From Flavobacteriales bacterium (lineage in GTDB: Bacteria > Bacteroidota > Bacteroidia > Flavobacteriales_F > PHOS-HE28): 64,000 bases of DNA. The DNA is taken from NCBI GenBank assembly GCA_016705545.1, contig JADIYA010000001.1, positions 930,001 through 994,000 on the forward strand. The letters run 5' to 3'. Position numbers and translations under genes: made by a program. Each line of letters starts with the position of its first letter. The first letter of the stretch is position 1. Of this stretch, positions 43,738 to 52,911 are shown piece by piece. The notes below the pieces were generated by a model. It searched no databases, had not been told where the DNA came from, and saw only the letters and a list, made by a program, of their open reading frames with translations.

Positions 43738-44610
43738 CTACAGCCGCATCGGCACATCCTGCAGAAGGATCTCCGCGCCCTCGGGACCCACTTCGATGTT
43801 GAGGTTATCGGCATCCCACACGCCCAGCGCATCGCGCTTGCCGAGTGCCTGGCCGTTGATCGTTGCGCTGCCTTCGATCACGAAGGCGTACACGCCGTTC
43901 CCATCGCGCTTCACATCGTAGGTAGTCTTCTTGCCCGCATCGAATTTGCCGATGCTGAACCACGCGTCCTGGTGGATCCACACGCCGGCATCATCCGGGT
44001 TGGGCGAGAGCACTTGTTGCCACTTGTTCTCGCGGTCCTTCGGATCGAGCGTCATCTGCTGATAGCGCGGAGTCACCTGCCGGTCACGCGGGAAGAGCCA
44101 GATCTGGAGCGTGTTTGCGTCGCGATCGTCGTGCGGGTTGAATTCGCTGTGCAGGATGCCCGTGCCAGCGCTCATCACCTGCACATCGCCGGCGTTGATG
44201 ATGCTGGTGTTGCCCATGCTGTCCTTGTGCTGTAGCGCGCCTTTCAGGGGGATCGTGATGATCTCCATGTTGTCGTGCGGGTGCGTGCCGAAGCCCTTGC
44301 CCGCAGCGATGATGTCGTCGTTCATCACGCGGAGCACGCCGAAGTGCATGCGGGTGGGGTCGTACCAATTGGCGAAGCTGAAGCTGAAATTGGCCTTCAG
44401 CCAGCCATGATCGGCGGTGCCGCGCTCGCTGGCGCGGTGCAATACCATGTTGCCCATGCGTTCAGGGGGTGTTGGTGGGAGATGGTCGAAGCCGACCGGA
44501 TCTGTGGCGCTTACGGTCCCGGAGGCGTCATCAAGCTTCGCCACGGCCGCGCCGCCAACGAGCATTCCGGTGCCAAGCAGGCTTTTGCGGAGGAAGTTCT
44601 TGCGGTCCAT
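43738..44610 (-). CDS. Pirin-family protein with an exported-type N-terminus
   Basis: A 290-residue double-cupin protein. The pirin cupin motif is clear: MHFGVLRVMNDDIIAAGKGF, GTHPHDNMEIITIPLKGALQ (metal-binding His, His, Glu), GDVQVMSAGTGILHSEFNPH (final His), ANTLQIWLFPRDR. The second cupin begins WFSIGKFDAGKKTTYDVK and contains YAFVIEGSATINGQ. Unlike most pirins it starts MDRKNFLRKSLLGTGMLVGG, a Tat-like or signal-like segment (R-K-x-F-L-x-K) before the domain, suggesting export to the periplasm. Pirins include quercetinases; the activity here is unknown. An exact -7 box lies 59 bases upstream. Confidence 0.88.
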   Translation of the reverse strand: MDRKNFLRKSLLGTGMLVGGAAVAKLDDASGTVSATDPVGFDHLPPTPPERMGNMVLHRASERGTADHGWLKANFSFSFANWYDPTRMHFGVLRVMNDDIIAAGKGFGTHPHDNMEIITIPLKGALQHKDSMGNTSIINAGDVQVMSAGTGILHSEFNPHDDRDANTLQIWLFPRDRQVTPRYQQMTLDPKDRENKWQQVLSPNPDDAGVWIHQDAWFSIGKFDAGKKTTYDVKRDGNGVYAFVIEGSATINGQALGKRDALGVWDADNLNIEVGPEGAEILLQDVPMRL

Positions 44611-44669
44611 GGTCGGGCTATTGGTTCGGCGAAGGAACGTCGGAACACAAGGTTCGTTCACTCGCGGGG

Positions 44670-44677
44670 CAAATATA
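44670..44677 (-). promoter_or_regulatory. -7 element of the pirin gene
   Basis: TATATTTG on the minus strand, an exact TAnnTTTG match, 59 bases before the pirin ATG, in an unusually AT-rich stretch. No TTG at the expected distance. Confidence 0.45.
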
Positions 44678-44769
44678 GTTACCATGGAAAATAAAATCAC
44701 GGATAATCTGGCTCGATGACCTTCGTTCGCTCCTGGTCGACAGCGAACCTCCTCGAACCTTCGCCCTTC

Positions 44770-44777
44770 TACCTTTG
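44770..44777 (+). promoter_or_regulatory. -7 element of dxs
   Basis: TACCTTTG, an exact TAnnTTTG match, ends 24 bases before the dxs ATG. No TTG at the expected distance. Confidence 0.5.
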
Positions 44778-44801
44778 TTCACCGTCTGTTAATAGCCACG
44801 A

Positions 44802-46745
44802 ATGCCAGACAGCCCTACTTACCCCCTGCTCGAGCGCATCCAATTCCCCGCCGACCTGCGCGCGCTTCCCGAGGACCAGCTTCAGCAGGTGTGCACCGAG
44901 CTGCGCGACTTCATCATCGACGTGGTGAGCGTAAAGGGCGGCCACTTCGGAGCCAGCCTGGGAGTCGTGGAACTCACCGTGGCGCTGCACTATGTGTTCA
45001 ACACGCCCTACGACCAGCTGGTGTGGGACGTGGGGCATCAGGCCTACGGGCACAAGATCCTCACCGGCCGGCGCGAGGTCTTCCACACCAATCGGATCTA
45101 CAAAGGCCTCAGCGGATTCCCCAAGCGCAGTGAGAGCGAGTACGACACCTTCGGCGTGGGACATAGCTCGACGAGTCTCGGCGGAGCGCTTGGCATGGCG
45201 GTGGCCAGCAAGCTGAAGGGCGAGAAGGACCGTCAAATGGTGGCCGTTATCGGCGATGGCGCCATGACCGCAGGACAGGCCTTCGAGGCGCTGAATCACG
45301 CAGGCGGCGCGGGTACCGATATGCTGGTGGTGCTCAACGACAACTGCATGAGCATCGACCCGAACGTCGGTGCGCTGAAGGAGTATCTCACCGATATCAC
45401 CACCAGCCACACCTACAACAAGGTGAAGGACGAGGTGTGGAAGGCGCTTGGTAAATTAAGCAAGTTCGGTCCGAATGCGCAGGCCATCGTGCAGAAGGTG
45501 GAAGGCGCTGTGAAGAGCGCTTTGCTGAAGCAGAGCAACCTTTTCGAGAGCCTGCAGTTCCGCTACTTCGGCCCAGTGGACGGCCACGATGTGGACCACC
45601 TGGTGAAAGTGCTGAAGGACTTGCGCGACATACCCGGTCCGAAGATCCTGCACACCATCACCAAGAAAGGCAAGGGCTACGCACCGGCCGAGGCGGGCAG
45701 TCCCACGGTGTGGCACGCGCCCGGCCTCTTCAACAAAGAGACCGGCGAGATCATCAAGGTGGTGCCCAAGAGCCCGCAGCCCCCCAAGTACCAGGACGTG
45801 TTCGGGCATACTATCGTGGAGCTGGCCGAGAAGAACCCGAAGATCGTGGGGGTGACGCCAGCCATGCCCAGCGGATGTTCGCTGAACATCATGATGAAGG
45901 CCATGCCCGACCGCGCCTTCGACGTGGGCATTGCGGAGCAGCACGCCGTGACTTTCAGCGCGGGCATGGCCACGCAGGGCATGGTGCCCTTCTGCAACAT
46001 CTACAGCTCCTTCATGCAGCGCGCCTATGACCAGGTGGTGCACGATGTGGCGCTGCAGAACTTGAATGTGGTGTTCTGCCTGGATCGCGGCGGCCTCGCC
46101 GGTGCCGATGGCCCCACCCACCACGGCAACTTCGACTTCGCTTACTTCCGCTGCATCCCCAACATGGTGGTGAGCGCCCCGATGAACGAGGAGGAGCTGC
46201 GCGACCTGATGTATACCGCCCAGCTACAGGACCAGGGCCCCTTCAGCATCCGCTACCCGCGCGGCGAAGGCGTGATGACCGAGTGGAAGACGCCCTTCAA
46301 GGTCATCAAGGTGGGCACCGGCCGCAAGGTTCGCTCGGGCGCCGACATCGCCGTGCTCTCCATCGGCCACATCGGCAACTACGCCGCCAGGGGCATCGAT
46401 CGCTTGGAGGCCGAGGGCTACAGCGTGGCGCATTACGACATGCGCTTCGTGAAGCCGATCGACGAGCTGCTGCTGCACGAGGTGTTCAGCAAGTTCAAAC
46501 ACGTAGTCACCATCGAGGACCACGCGCTGCATGGCGGCATGGGCAGCGCCGTGCTCGAGTTCATGGGCGACCACGGCTACAGCGCGCAGGTGAAGCGCCT
46601 GGCAATCCCCGACAAGTTCATCGAGCACGGCACGCAGCCGGAGTTGTACCGGGAGTGCGGCATCGATGATATCGCCGTTGTTGAGGCGGTGAAGGAGATG
46701 CTGGGGGAGAAGCGAAGCGCCAAGAGCATCAAGGCATCCGCTTGA
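44802..46745 (+). CDS. dxs: 1-deoxy-D-xylulose-5-phosphate synthase
   Basis: A 647-residue thiamine-diphosphate transketolase that makes DXP for isoprenoids (MEP pathway) and for thiamine/pyridoxal. Motifs: GGHFGASLGVVELTVALHYV, WDVGHQAYGHKILTGRRE, FGVGHSSTSLGGALGMAVAS, VAVIGDGAMTAGQAFEALNH (ThDP/Mg GDG...N), LVVLNDNCMSIDPNVGALKE, FDVGIAEQHAVTFSAGMATQ (catalytic Glu), FCLDRGGLAGADGPTHHG. Full length. Its end overlaps the convergent GT-C gene by 17 bases. pdxA, the other end of the DXP-dependent PLP route, is also in this window. Confidence 0.98.
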   Translation: MPDSPTYPLLERIQFPADLRALPEDQLQQVCTELRDFIIDVVSVKGGHFGASLGVVELTVALHYVFNTPYDQLVWDVGHQAYGHKILTGRREVFHTNRIYKGLSGFPKRSESEYDTFGVGHSSTSLGGALGMAVASKLKGEKDRQMVAVIGDGAMTAGQAFEALNHAGGAGTDMLVVLNDNCMSIDPNVGALKEYLTDITTSHTYNKVKDEVWKALGKLSKFGPNAQAIVQKVEGAVKSALLKQSNLFESLQFRYFGPVDGHDVDHLVKVLKDLRDIPGPKILHTITKKGKGYAPAEAGSPTVWHAPGLFNKETGEIIKVVPKSPQPPKYQDVFGHTIVELAEKNPKIVGVTPAMPSGCSLNIMMKAMPDRAFDVGIAEQHAVTFSAGMATQGMVPFCNIYSSFMQRAYDQVVHDVALQNLNVVFCLDRGGLAGADGPTHHGNFDFAYFRCIPNMVVSAPMNEEELRDLMYTAQLQDQGPFSIRYPRGEGVMTEWKTPFKVIKVGTGRKVRSGADIAVLSIGHIGNYAARGIDRLEAEGYSVAHYDMRFVKPIDELLLHEVFSKFKHVVTIEDHALHGGMGSAVLEFMGDHGYSAQVKRLAIPDKFIEHGTQPELYRECGIDDIAVVEAVKEMLGEKRSAKSIKASA

Positions 46746-48117
46746 TCGCCTCTCCTGCATCGAACCAACGATCGTTCCCGTTCCGATGCAGCGTATCGCC
46801 CGTCATGGTGCGCAGGAATTCCCCGACCGCATCCGGTCCTTCCGGTGAAATGCGGACTCGCGAGGCATCCCGGCCTGCGAGCTCCAGCGCTTCGCGGTAG
46901 CCGTGCCGGAAGATGAAGGCGCCCTTGTGGTCGCTCGGAAGCCTCCACACAAGCAGTCGTCCGTCTGGTGGCGGCTCCGGTGTCTCTTCGATGATGCGCT
47001 CGATGATCCCCGACGCGATGCGCCAATTCTCCTGTCCACGCTTCAACATGAACAAGCACGTCGCCGATAGGAGTACGATGACGCTTCGACGGAGCAGGAC
47101 GTTCCGGATGCGCTCAATCAACAGCGCGACCAGCATGCAAAGAAAAATCGAGGGCAAGTAGAGGAACCGATCGCTCTCGCTGGTGCGCGTGCTCACGCCG
47201 CCTATAATGGCGATGATGGAGGCAACTCCGAAGAGCAGGATGAGCAAGTGCGCTATTCGTCGGGCCTGCGGCTCGGCTCTGCTGGCGCGCCAGAATCCGA
47301 TGGCAACAATGGCAAGGGAAACGATGAGCAAGGCGAAACGAACGGTCTGCACCGGCGGCTCTTCGTGCGGCGGCAGAAAGGAGCGCCCGAGCACCTTCGC
47401 GACCATGCCGAGGTAGTTGCTCAGCGGCTTTGTGAAGAACTCCGCCCCGTACTCGTTCGCGACACGATTGATCACCAAGGCGCGCACCAGCAGATGCACC
47501 GCCACGGCGATAGCAGATGCCCCGATCGCCTTGTGCCAGAAGCGCTTGTCGGCGGGTCCAAGAATGAGGAACCAAGCCGCAAGCATCATTGGGAGCAGCA
47601 GCGCGCTCTCGTAGCACAGCGCGCCCAAGGAGCCAAAGAAGAATACGCCATTCACCTTGGGCCATTGCCCTGCATCACTTGCGGCGGCATTCAATGCGAG
47701 CAGAACAAAGAGCGTGGCCATGGCCGTGCTCCGCCCAATGATCCACATCTGCGGCTCCAGGTGGAAGGGATAGAGCACGAAGAGCGCGCTGGCCAATGCC
47801 GCAGCTTCCATGCGCATGAGCTTCTTCGCGAGCAAAGCCACGAGCCATCCATTCACTCCCAGCAGCAGCACATTCACGAATCGAAAGGCCCATGGATCGG
47901 GGCCATGAAGGCGGTATTGCAGCCAGAGCGTCCAGTCGGGCAACGGGCGGAAGAAGGTGCCGGGGCTGAGATCCTGGCGCGCGCCCAGCTTGTGGACCAC
48001 GGAGAAATCGTCGCTGAAGAACGAGAAGGGCAGCGCGCTCCAATGAAGGACCAAGGTGACCAGGAGAAGCAGCGGCAGCCACCAGCCGAACGGGATGCTC
48101 TTGACCAGGCGCTCCAT
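46729..48117 (-). CDS. Polytopic GT-C-like membrane protein
   Basis: A 462-residue protein with about ten transmembrane helices and a C-terminal soluble stretch. The first loop HWSALPFSFFSDDFSVVHKL contains the paired Asp residues found after helix 1 in GT-C sugar transferases. The region PDWTLWLQYRLHGPDPWAFR and helices such as AAALASALFVLYPFHLEPQM and IIGRSTAMATLFVLLALNAA resemble O-mannosyltransferase/TMTC-like proteins. The end (LLVWRLPSDHKGAFIFRHGY) is hydrophilic. The donor and acceptor are unknown. It lies head-to-head with 48138 (20 bases between starts) and overlaps dxs at its 3' end. Confidence 0.65.
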   Translation of the reverse strand: MERLVKSIPFGWWLPLLLLVTLVLHWSALPFSFFSDDFSVVHKLGARQDLSPGTFFRPLPDWTLWLQYRLHGPDPWAFRFVNVLLLGVNGWLVALLAKKLMRMEAAALASALFVLYPFHLEPQMWIIGRSTAMATLFVLLALNAAASDAGQWPKVNGVFFFGSLGALCYESALLLPMMLAAWFLILGPADKRFWHKAIGASAIAVAVHLLVRALVINRVANEYGAEFFTKPLSNYLGMVAKVLGRSFLPPHEEPPVQTVRFALLIVSLAIVAIGFWRASRAEPQARRIAHLLILLFGVASIIAIIGGVSTRTSESDRFLYLPSIFLCMLVALLIERIRNVLLRRSVIVLLSATCLFMLKRGQENWRIASGIIERIIEETPEPPPDGRLLVWRLPSDHKGAFIFRHGYREALELAGRDASRVRISPEGPDAVGEFLRTMTGDTLHRNGNDRWFDAGEAIKRMP

Positions 48118-48137
48118 GCGACCAATGTAGCCGCGCT

Positions 48138-49598
48138 ATGTTCGTGGCGATGCCGCGCCGCCACCTGCTCCTTCTGCTCGTTGCCTTTGGTGTGAGCCTG
48201 GCTGTGCGCTGGCCCCTGCTCAATCGGCCGCTCAGCGGTCATCACGAACTCTGCACAGCGCTGGTGCTCATCGCGCTTCACAACTGGCAGCACGATGGTT
48301 TCCTCGCGCACCATGGCGCGCCAGCGATCACCGTCACAGGGCCTGCCGACCTGATCCCTCGCGGATACACCGACGCACCAGCGTTGAACGATGGCGTGCT
48401 CTACTACCTCTCGCACCCGCCGCTTGCTTTCGACCTGCCGCATGCGCTCTTCACGGTTACTGGCGCTGCACCGAGCGCGCTCTGCCTGCAGCTCTTCAAC
48501 CTGGTCTTCCACCTCACTACAGCCATTGGCCTCTACTTGATCGTGCGCGTGGTGCAGCGCAAGGGCCCGGCACCGCTTTTCGCCGCGCTGCTCTACCTCT
48601 TCATGCCCGCGCCGCTCTGGTTCCATGGCAATGCCTACATGAGCGACATGTTCGTCCAGAACGCTTGGGTGTGGCATGTGCTGGTTGCGCTTCGCGCGCT
48701 GAAGAGCGCTCAAGGCCTTTCATGGACTATGGCGACATGGTGCGGGACCACGTTGTTCCTCACTGCGCTCATCAGCTGGCCGGGCGTGTGGGCGGGCATC
48801 GCATTGGTGATGCTCGCGCTCTGGCAATGGCGCAAGCTCCATGATCCTGCGCGGCTTCGGCTGGTGGCTGCGGCCATTGCAGGGGTCGGCTTGGCGCTGG
48901 CGTTCACCGCGTGGCGCTGGCTGCAAGTGGTGGATGTGCACGCTCTGCTCGCCTACTTCACGGGTCGCTATGCCGAGCGCAGCGGCACCGGCATCCATGG
49001 TGCCAAGGACATTCTCGCGGCGATTGCGCTGAACTACCGCATCAATTGGCTTCCGCTTGCGCTGCCCTTGATCGTCTTCGCATGGAAGATGCGTGGGATC
49101 CGTTCCTCGATGCATGGCCTGATGCTCTTCACGCTGCTCACCGCCCTGCCATCGCTGCTGGAGCACGCATTCCTTCTGGACTATACGCGGCACGATTTCA
49201 CCGCGCTCAAGGCCGGCCTGCTGCTCTGCGGGCTCGGTGGACTGGGGCTTTCAGCGTTGCATGCACGATGGTCATGGGCCGCCCTCGCCGCCTCATGCGT
49301 TGCAGGAGTGCTCTACTTCTGCCGCACCAATCCGCCATTGCAGGTCGATGATGCGCGCTTCACCTGGCAGATGGAACAAGGCAGGTCCATCGCGAACGAA
49401 GCGCGCACAGATGAGATGGTCTTCACCTTGGGCTTCACGCCCGAGCCGCAAGTGCAGTGGTACGCGAAGCGCACGCTTTTCCGGGTGGATGATGCTGAGC
49501 GCGCTCGCGAGCTACTTGATGCTTCGGGCAATCGCAAGTGCATTGTCTTCCGCGAGACAACGCAGGGGATGATTCACGAGCGGATCACCGCCGAGTGA
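48138..49598 (+). CDS. Polytopic GT-C (PMT-like) membrane protein
   Basis: A 486-residue membrane protein with about eleven helices. The first periplasmic loop (PLLNRPLSGHHELCTALVLI) and DLIPRGYTDAPALNDGVLYY, LSHPPLAFDLPHALFTVTGA have the layout of the ArnT/PMT-type GT-C family, where the acidic residues and the HPP motif line the active site. Later helices are ALLYLFMPAPLWFHGNAYMS and ALKAGLLLCGLGGLGLSALH. A C-terminal soluble tail (DEMVFTLGFTPEPQVQWYAK) follows. Glycan substrate unknown. Its start faces the preceding GT-C gene, and its stop abuts the stop of the next one (49599), so three related genes lie together in alternating directions. Confidence 0.68.
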   Translation: MFVAMPRRHLLLLLVAFGVSLAVRWPLLNRPLSGHHELCTALVLIALHNWQHDGFLAHHGAPAITVTGPADLIPRGYTDAPALNDGVLYYLSHPPLAFDLPHALFTVTGAAPSALCLQLFNLVFHLTTAIGLYLIVRVVQRKGPAPLFAALLYLFMPAPLWFHGNAYMSDMFVQNAWVWHVLVALRALKSAQGLSWTMATWCGTTLFLTALISWPGVWAGIALVMLALWQWRKLHDPARLRLVAAAIAGVGLALAFTAWRWLQVVDVHALLAYFTGRYAERSGTGIHGAKDILAAIALNYRINWLPLALPLIVFAWKMRGIRSSMHGLMLFTLLTALPSLLEHAFLLDYTRHDFTALKAGLLLCGLGGLGLSALHARWSWAALAASCVAGVLYFCRTNPPLQVDDARFTWQMEQGRSIANEARTDEMVFTLGFTPEPQVQWYAKRTLFRVDDAERARELLDASGNRKCIVFRETTQGMIHERITAE

Positions 49599-51386
49599 TC
49601 ACCTCGGGTCGAAGACCTCCACTTGCAGGTCATCAACTCGGTGCGTGCCGCCTTGTTGATTCCAGATGTACGCCTTCACGTGGTCATCGGAGGAGCGCAC
49701 CTCGGGAGTGAGGTAATCGAAAGAGCACACGGCCCAAGCGTTCTTCGGCGCATTGGACAGGTCCCAGCCCAATGCCTTGTACTTGTACGATCCGGCTTCG
49801 TGATTGAATTCGCACACGATGAGCGGTGACGACGTGGTGCTGTCCGTCACCCACAGCCTTGCGCTCACACGCAGCCACGCGTGGTCCTTGCCGGTGAGTG
49901 AGCGGAACGCGATGTCCGGCCCTGGCGAGAAGGGCGCTCCGTCCGTGAGGGTGAACACGCTGTCCGGCTGGTCGTCGAAGGTGTTGCGGTAGGCGATGTG
50001 ATGGGTGTAGCGGGACTCATCAATCAATTGCTCCTCACCAGTGATGGAGCGCTGCACGAGCAAGAGCTCTTCGGCGTTCGACGGGATACTGGTCCGGCCG
50101 AAGATGGCCGCATAGTAGGCGCCGGTCATACGGTCCTTCGAGATGATGTTGGCGCTCCATTGCCAGGTCTGGAAGAGGTTAAGCGCCACGAGGAAACCGA
50201 GAATGGCGATTACCGGTTTCAGCCAAATGCTTGACGAGAGCCTGTTCATCAGGAAGCCCAAAGGCAGCGCGAGCAAGGCGTACATGGGCATCATGCTCCG
50301 GGCGCTGAAGCTGCCGCCTGCGTACCACCAGCAAGTCCAGCTGCTGGTGATGTAGAGGTTGAGGGCGAAGAATACCGCAATGGGCAAGAACAGATTCCGT
50401 GCGCGTTGCCACACCACGAGCAGTCCGCCCACCATGATCATCGCCATTGGCGTGTACAGGAACCAGCCCTTGCGGAAGCTGAAGAGGTAGTCCCAGGTGT
50501 ACGGCGTGGCGAAATCGAACCCTTCTCCTGGATTGATGTACGAGTAGAAGAGCCATTGGCCGGTGACGCTCTTCCAATAGAGCAGTTGCGGCGCGGCCAT
50601 CACCACGAAGGCGATAGCTGCGAGCACGGCATGCAACACATGCGCGCGCACCAAGCGCCACTTCGCCGCAAGGCCATCGCTGTTCGCCCACAGCAGCGGC
50701 AGCAGCACGCACACGCCTTCGTTGGGGCGCACCAAGGTGATCCAGCCAGCCGTTGCACCAAGAGCGATGGCCGCTTGCCACGTGGGCTTCTCGTGCCAGC
50801 GTATGGTGGCCAGCAAGAGGCCCGCGTACAGCGTGAACAGGAAGGGGTGTGTGAGCAAGGTGCCATCAAGCGCAGCGAGATGCAGGAAGTTGGTTCCGAG
50901 CACCACGAGCACGAGCAGCACCGCCGTCCAGCCATCGCTGAAGAAGCGCAGCAGCACAGAACGGAAGAGGAATAGGCCCAGCATCACCCAGAGCAGCACG
51001 CCGAAAGTGACGGCCACGGAGTAGGGTGGAGAGAAGCCATCGGCCGGGAATCCCATTGGCTCGGCCAACGCATGCGCGATGAGGAACCAAGGAGCGCATG
51101 CGAGCGCCATGCCCGAGCTGTATTTGATCACGCGGGCGCCGTCGGGGCCATCGACCAGCTGGTAGAGCGTGGTGCTTGGGTCGTAGGTGGCCATCACATC
51201 ATCGAGCCAAGCGTGATTCTTTAATGCTGGGTCATCGTGTATGACGATCGCGGGCAGGTAGAGGTAGTAGCCGAAGACATCCCACGTGAGCGTCTGCGTG
51301 GGCGGCTGCACCCAGCGGAGGGCGAAGAGCAGCGCACAGAGCAACCAAGCAGTCAGGAGCGAGCGGCGGCGCAGCATGTGCTTCAT
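49599..51386 (-). CDS. GT-C-like membrane protein with a C-terminal beta-sandwich extension
   Basis: A 595-residue protein. About the first 415 residues contain ten to twelve helices with a GT-C-like first loop (WDVFGYYLYLPAIVIHDDPA) and Y-x-S-S-G-M (IKYSSGMALACAPWFLIAHA), similar to uncharacterised Bacteroidota glycosyltransferases of the PMT-2 type. The remaining roughly 175 residues are not membrane: SITGEEQLIDESRYTHHIAY, DIAFRSLTGKDHAWLRVSAR, SPLIVCEFNHEAGSYKYKAL, NAWAVCSFDYLTPEVRSSDD, which read as strands of a jelly-roll like a carbohydrate-binding module. A periplasmic glycan-binding role is inferred. Confidence 0.68.
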   Translation of the reverse strand: MKHMLRRRSLLTAWLLCALLFALRWVQPPTQTLTWDVFGYYLYLPAIVIHDDPALKNHAWLDDVMATYDPSTTLYQLVDGPDGARVIKYSSGMALACAPWFLIAHALAEPMGFPADGFSPPYSVAVTFGVLLWVMLGLFLFRSVLLRFFSDGWTAVLLVLVVLGTNFLHLAALDGTLLTHPFLFTLYAGLLLATIRWHEKPTWQAAIALGATAGWITLVRPNEGVCVLLPLLWANSDGLAAKWRLVRAHVLHAVLAAIAFVVMAAPQLLYWKSVTGQWLFYSYINPGEGFDFATPYTWDYLFSFRKGWFLYTPMAMIMVGGLLVVWQRARNLFLPIAVFFALNLYITSSWTCWWYAGGSFSARSMMPMYALLALPLGFLMNRLSSSIWLKPVIAILGFLVALNLFQTWQWSANIISKDRMTGAYYAAIFGRTSIPSNAEELLLVQRSITGEEQLIDESRYTHHIAYRNTFDDQPDSVFTLTDGAPFSPGPDIAFRSLTGKDHAWLRVSARLWVTDSTTSSPLIVCEFNHEAGSYKYKALGWDLSNAPKNAWAVCSFDYLTPEVRSSDDHVKAYIWNQQGGTHRVDDLQVEVFDPR

Positions 51387-51404
51387 CCCGAAGCATCGGG
51401 AGCG

Positions 51405-51412
51405 CCAAGGTA
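51405..51412 (-). promoter_or_regulatory. Putative -7 element of the GT-C gene
   Basis: TACCTTGG on the minus strand, 18 bases before the ATG at 51386; one mismatch to TAnnTTTG, lying in the short gap after accC (stop 51431). Confidence 0.35.
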
Positions 51413-51430
51413 GCCGGAGGCCAATTCGCC

Positions 51431-52774
51431 CTACGGCTTCTTGATCTCGAAGTCCTCCAGGAACTTCGTCGTGAACTCCCCCTTCCGGAACTTCTCGCTC
51501 TGCATGAGCTGCAGGTGGAAGGGAATGGTGGTGCTCACGCCCTCGATAACGTACTCGCTCAGCGCACGCTCCATCTTGGTGATGGCTTCTTCACGGGTCT
51601 GCGCGCTCACGATCAGCTTGCCGATCATGCTATCGTAGTTCGGAGGGATGGTATAGCCTGCGTAGGCATGGGTATCCACGCGCACGCCGTGACCACCGGG
51701 GCTGTGGTAGCTGGTGATCTTGCCGGGCGTGGGGCGGAAGTTGTTGAAGGGGTCCTCCGCGTTGATGCGGCACTGGATGCTGTGGCGCGTGGGCTCGTAG
51801 TTGAGGCCGCTGATGGGGATGCCGGCGGCGATCTTGATCTGCTCGCGGATCAGGTCGTAGTCGATCACCTCTTCGGTGATGGTGTGCTCCACCTGGATCC
51901 GCGTGTTCATCTCCATGAAGTAGAAGTTGCGGTCCTTGTCCACGAGGAACTCCACGGTGCCCACGCCTTCATAGTTCACGCTTGCGGCTGCCTTGATGGC
52001 GGCGGCGCCCATCTTCTTGCGCAGCTCCTTGGTCATGAAGGGCGAAGGGGTCTCCTCCACGAGCTTCTGGTGGCGGCGCTGGATGCTGCAGTCGCGCTCG
52101 CTCATGTGGCAGAAGGTGCCATATTGGTCGCCGGCGATCTGGATCTCGATGTGGCGCGGCTCCAGGATGTACTTCTCCATGTACATGCCCGGGTTGCCGA
52201 ATGCAGCGCCCGCCTCCTGGCTCGCCTTCTCGAATGCTTCTTGGAACTCTTCTTCCTTCCACACCAGGCGCATGCCTTTGCCGCCTCCGCCGGCTGTTGC
52301 TTTCAGGATCACGGGGTAGCCGATCTTCTTCGCTTCCTTCTTGGCTACGGCGATGTCCGTAACGAGGCCTTCCGTGCCAGGAACAACGGGCACCCCGGCC
52401 GCGATCATCGTGGCCTTGGCGGTAGCCTTGTCGCCCATGGCCTCGATCTGCTCGGGCGTGGCACCGATGAACTTGATGCCGTGTTGTTGGCAGAGCTTGC
52501 TGAACTTGGCGTTCTCGCTCAGGAAGCCGTAGCCCGGATGGATCGCGTCCGCATTGGTGATCTCCGCCGCGGCGATGATTCGCACCATGTTCAGGTAGCT
52601 GTCCTTGCTGGGCGGTGGCCCGATGCACACGGCCTCGTCGGCGAAGCGCACGTGCAGGCTCTCCTTGTCGGCAGTGGAATAGACCGCCACCGTCTTGATG
52701 CCCATTTCGCGGCAGGTGCGGATCACGCGCAGGGCGATCTCGCCGCGGTTGGCTATGAGGATCTTCTTGAACAT
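51431..52774 (-). CDS. accC: Acetyl-CoA carboxylase, biotin carboxylase subunit
   Basis: A 447-residue ATP-grasp enzyme that carboxylates the biotin of AccB, first step of fatty-acid synthesis. N-terminus [38 protein letters not shown]; glycine-rich ATP loop [60 protein letters not shown] and [13 protein letters not shown], in which the metal and bicarbonate residues lie. Length and motifs are standard. It is downstream of accB, but a 121-base palindromic repeat occupies the gap, so transcription coupling may be altered. Confidence 0.98.
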   Translation of the reverse strand: MFKKILIANRGEIALRVIRTCREMGIKTVAVYSTADKESLHVRFADEAVCIGPPPSKDSYLNMVRIIAAAEITNADAIHPGYGFLSENAKFSKLCQQHGIKFIGATPEQIEAMGDKATAKATMIAAGVPVVPGTEGLVTDIAVAKKEAKKIGYPVILKATAGGGGKGMRLVWKEEEFQEAFEKASQEAGAAFGNPGMYMEKYILEPRHIEIQIAGDQYGTFCHMSERDCSIQRRHQKLVEETPSPFMTKELRKKMGAAAIKAAASVNYEGVGTVEFLVDKDRNFYFMEMNTRIQVEHTITEEVIDYDLIREQIKIAAGIPISGLNYEPTRHSIQCRINAEDPFNNFRPTPGKITSYHSPGGHGVRVDTHAYAGYTIPPNYDSMIGKLIVSAQTREEAITKMERALSEYVIEGVSTTIPFHLQLMQSEKFRKGEFTTKFLEDFEIKKP

Positions 52775-52787
52775 CAGCGGGGATTTT

Positions 52788-52910
52788 TGCCGCAGAGGCG
52801 CAGAGGCGCGGGGAATACGAAATGGAAGAGGGTGAACAACGGGAGCCTGGAGGTGGAGGTCATGCGAATCGGCATCGGGCTATACTCTGCGTCTCAGCAC
52901 CTCTGCGGCG
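52788..52910. repeat. Palindromic (REP/MITE-like) repeat between accB and accC
   Basis: GCCGCAGAGG (52789-52798) is matched by CCTCTGCGGC (52900-52909), and the next word CGCAGAG (52799-52805) is matched by CTCTGCG (52885-52891). The arms are thus partly repeated CGCAGAGG words, the form of a widespread family of intergenic inverted repeats built of CGCAGAG-type units. The central 80 bases show no coding signal. It fills the 137-base gap and has no transposase. Confidence 0.65.
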
Positions 52911-52911
52911 A

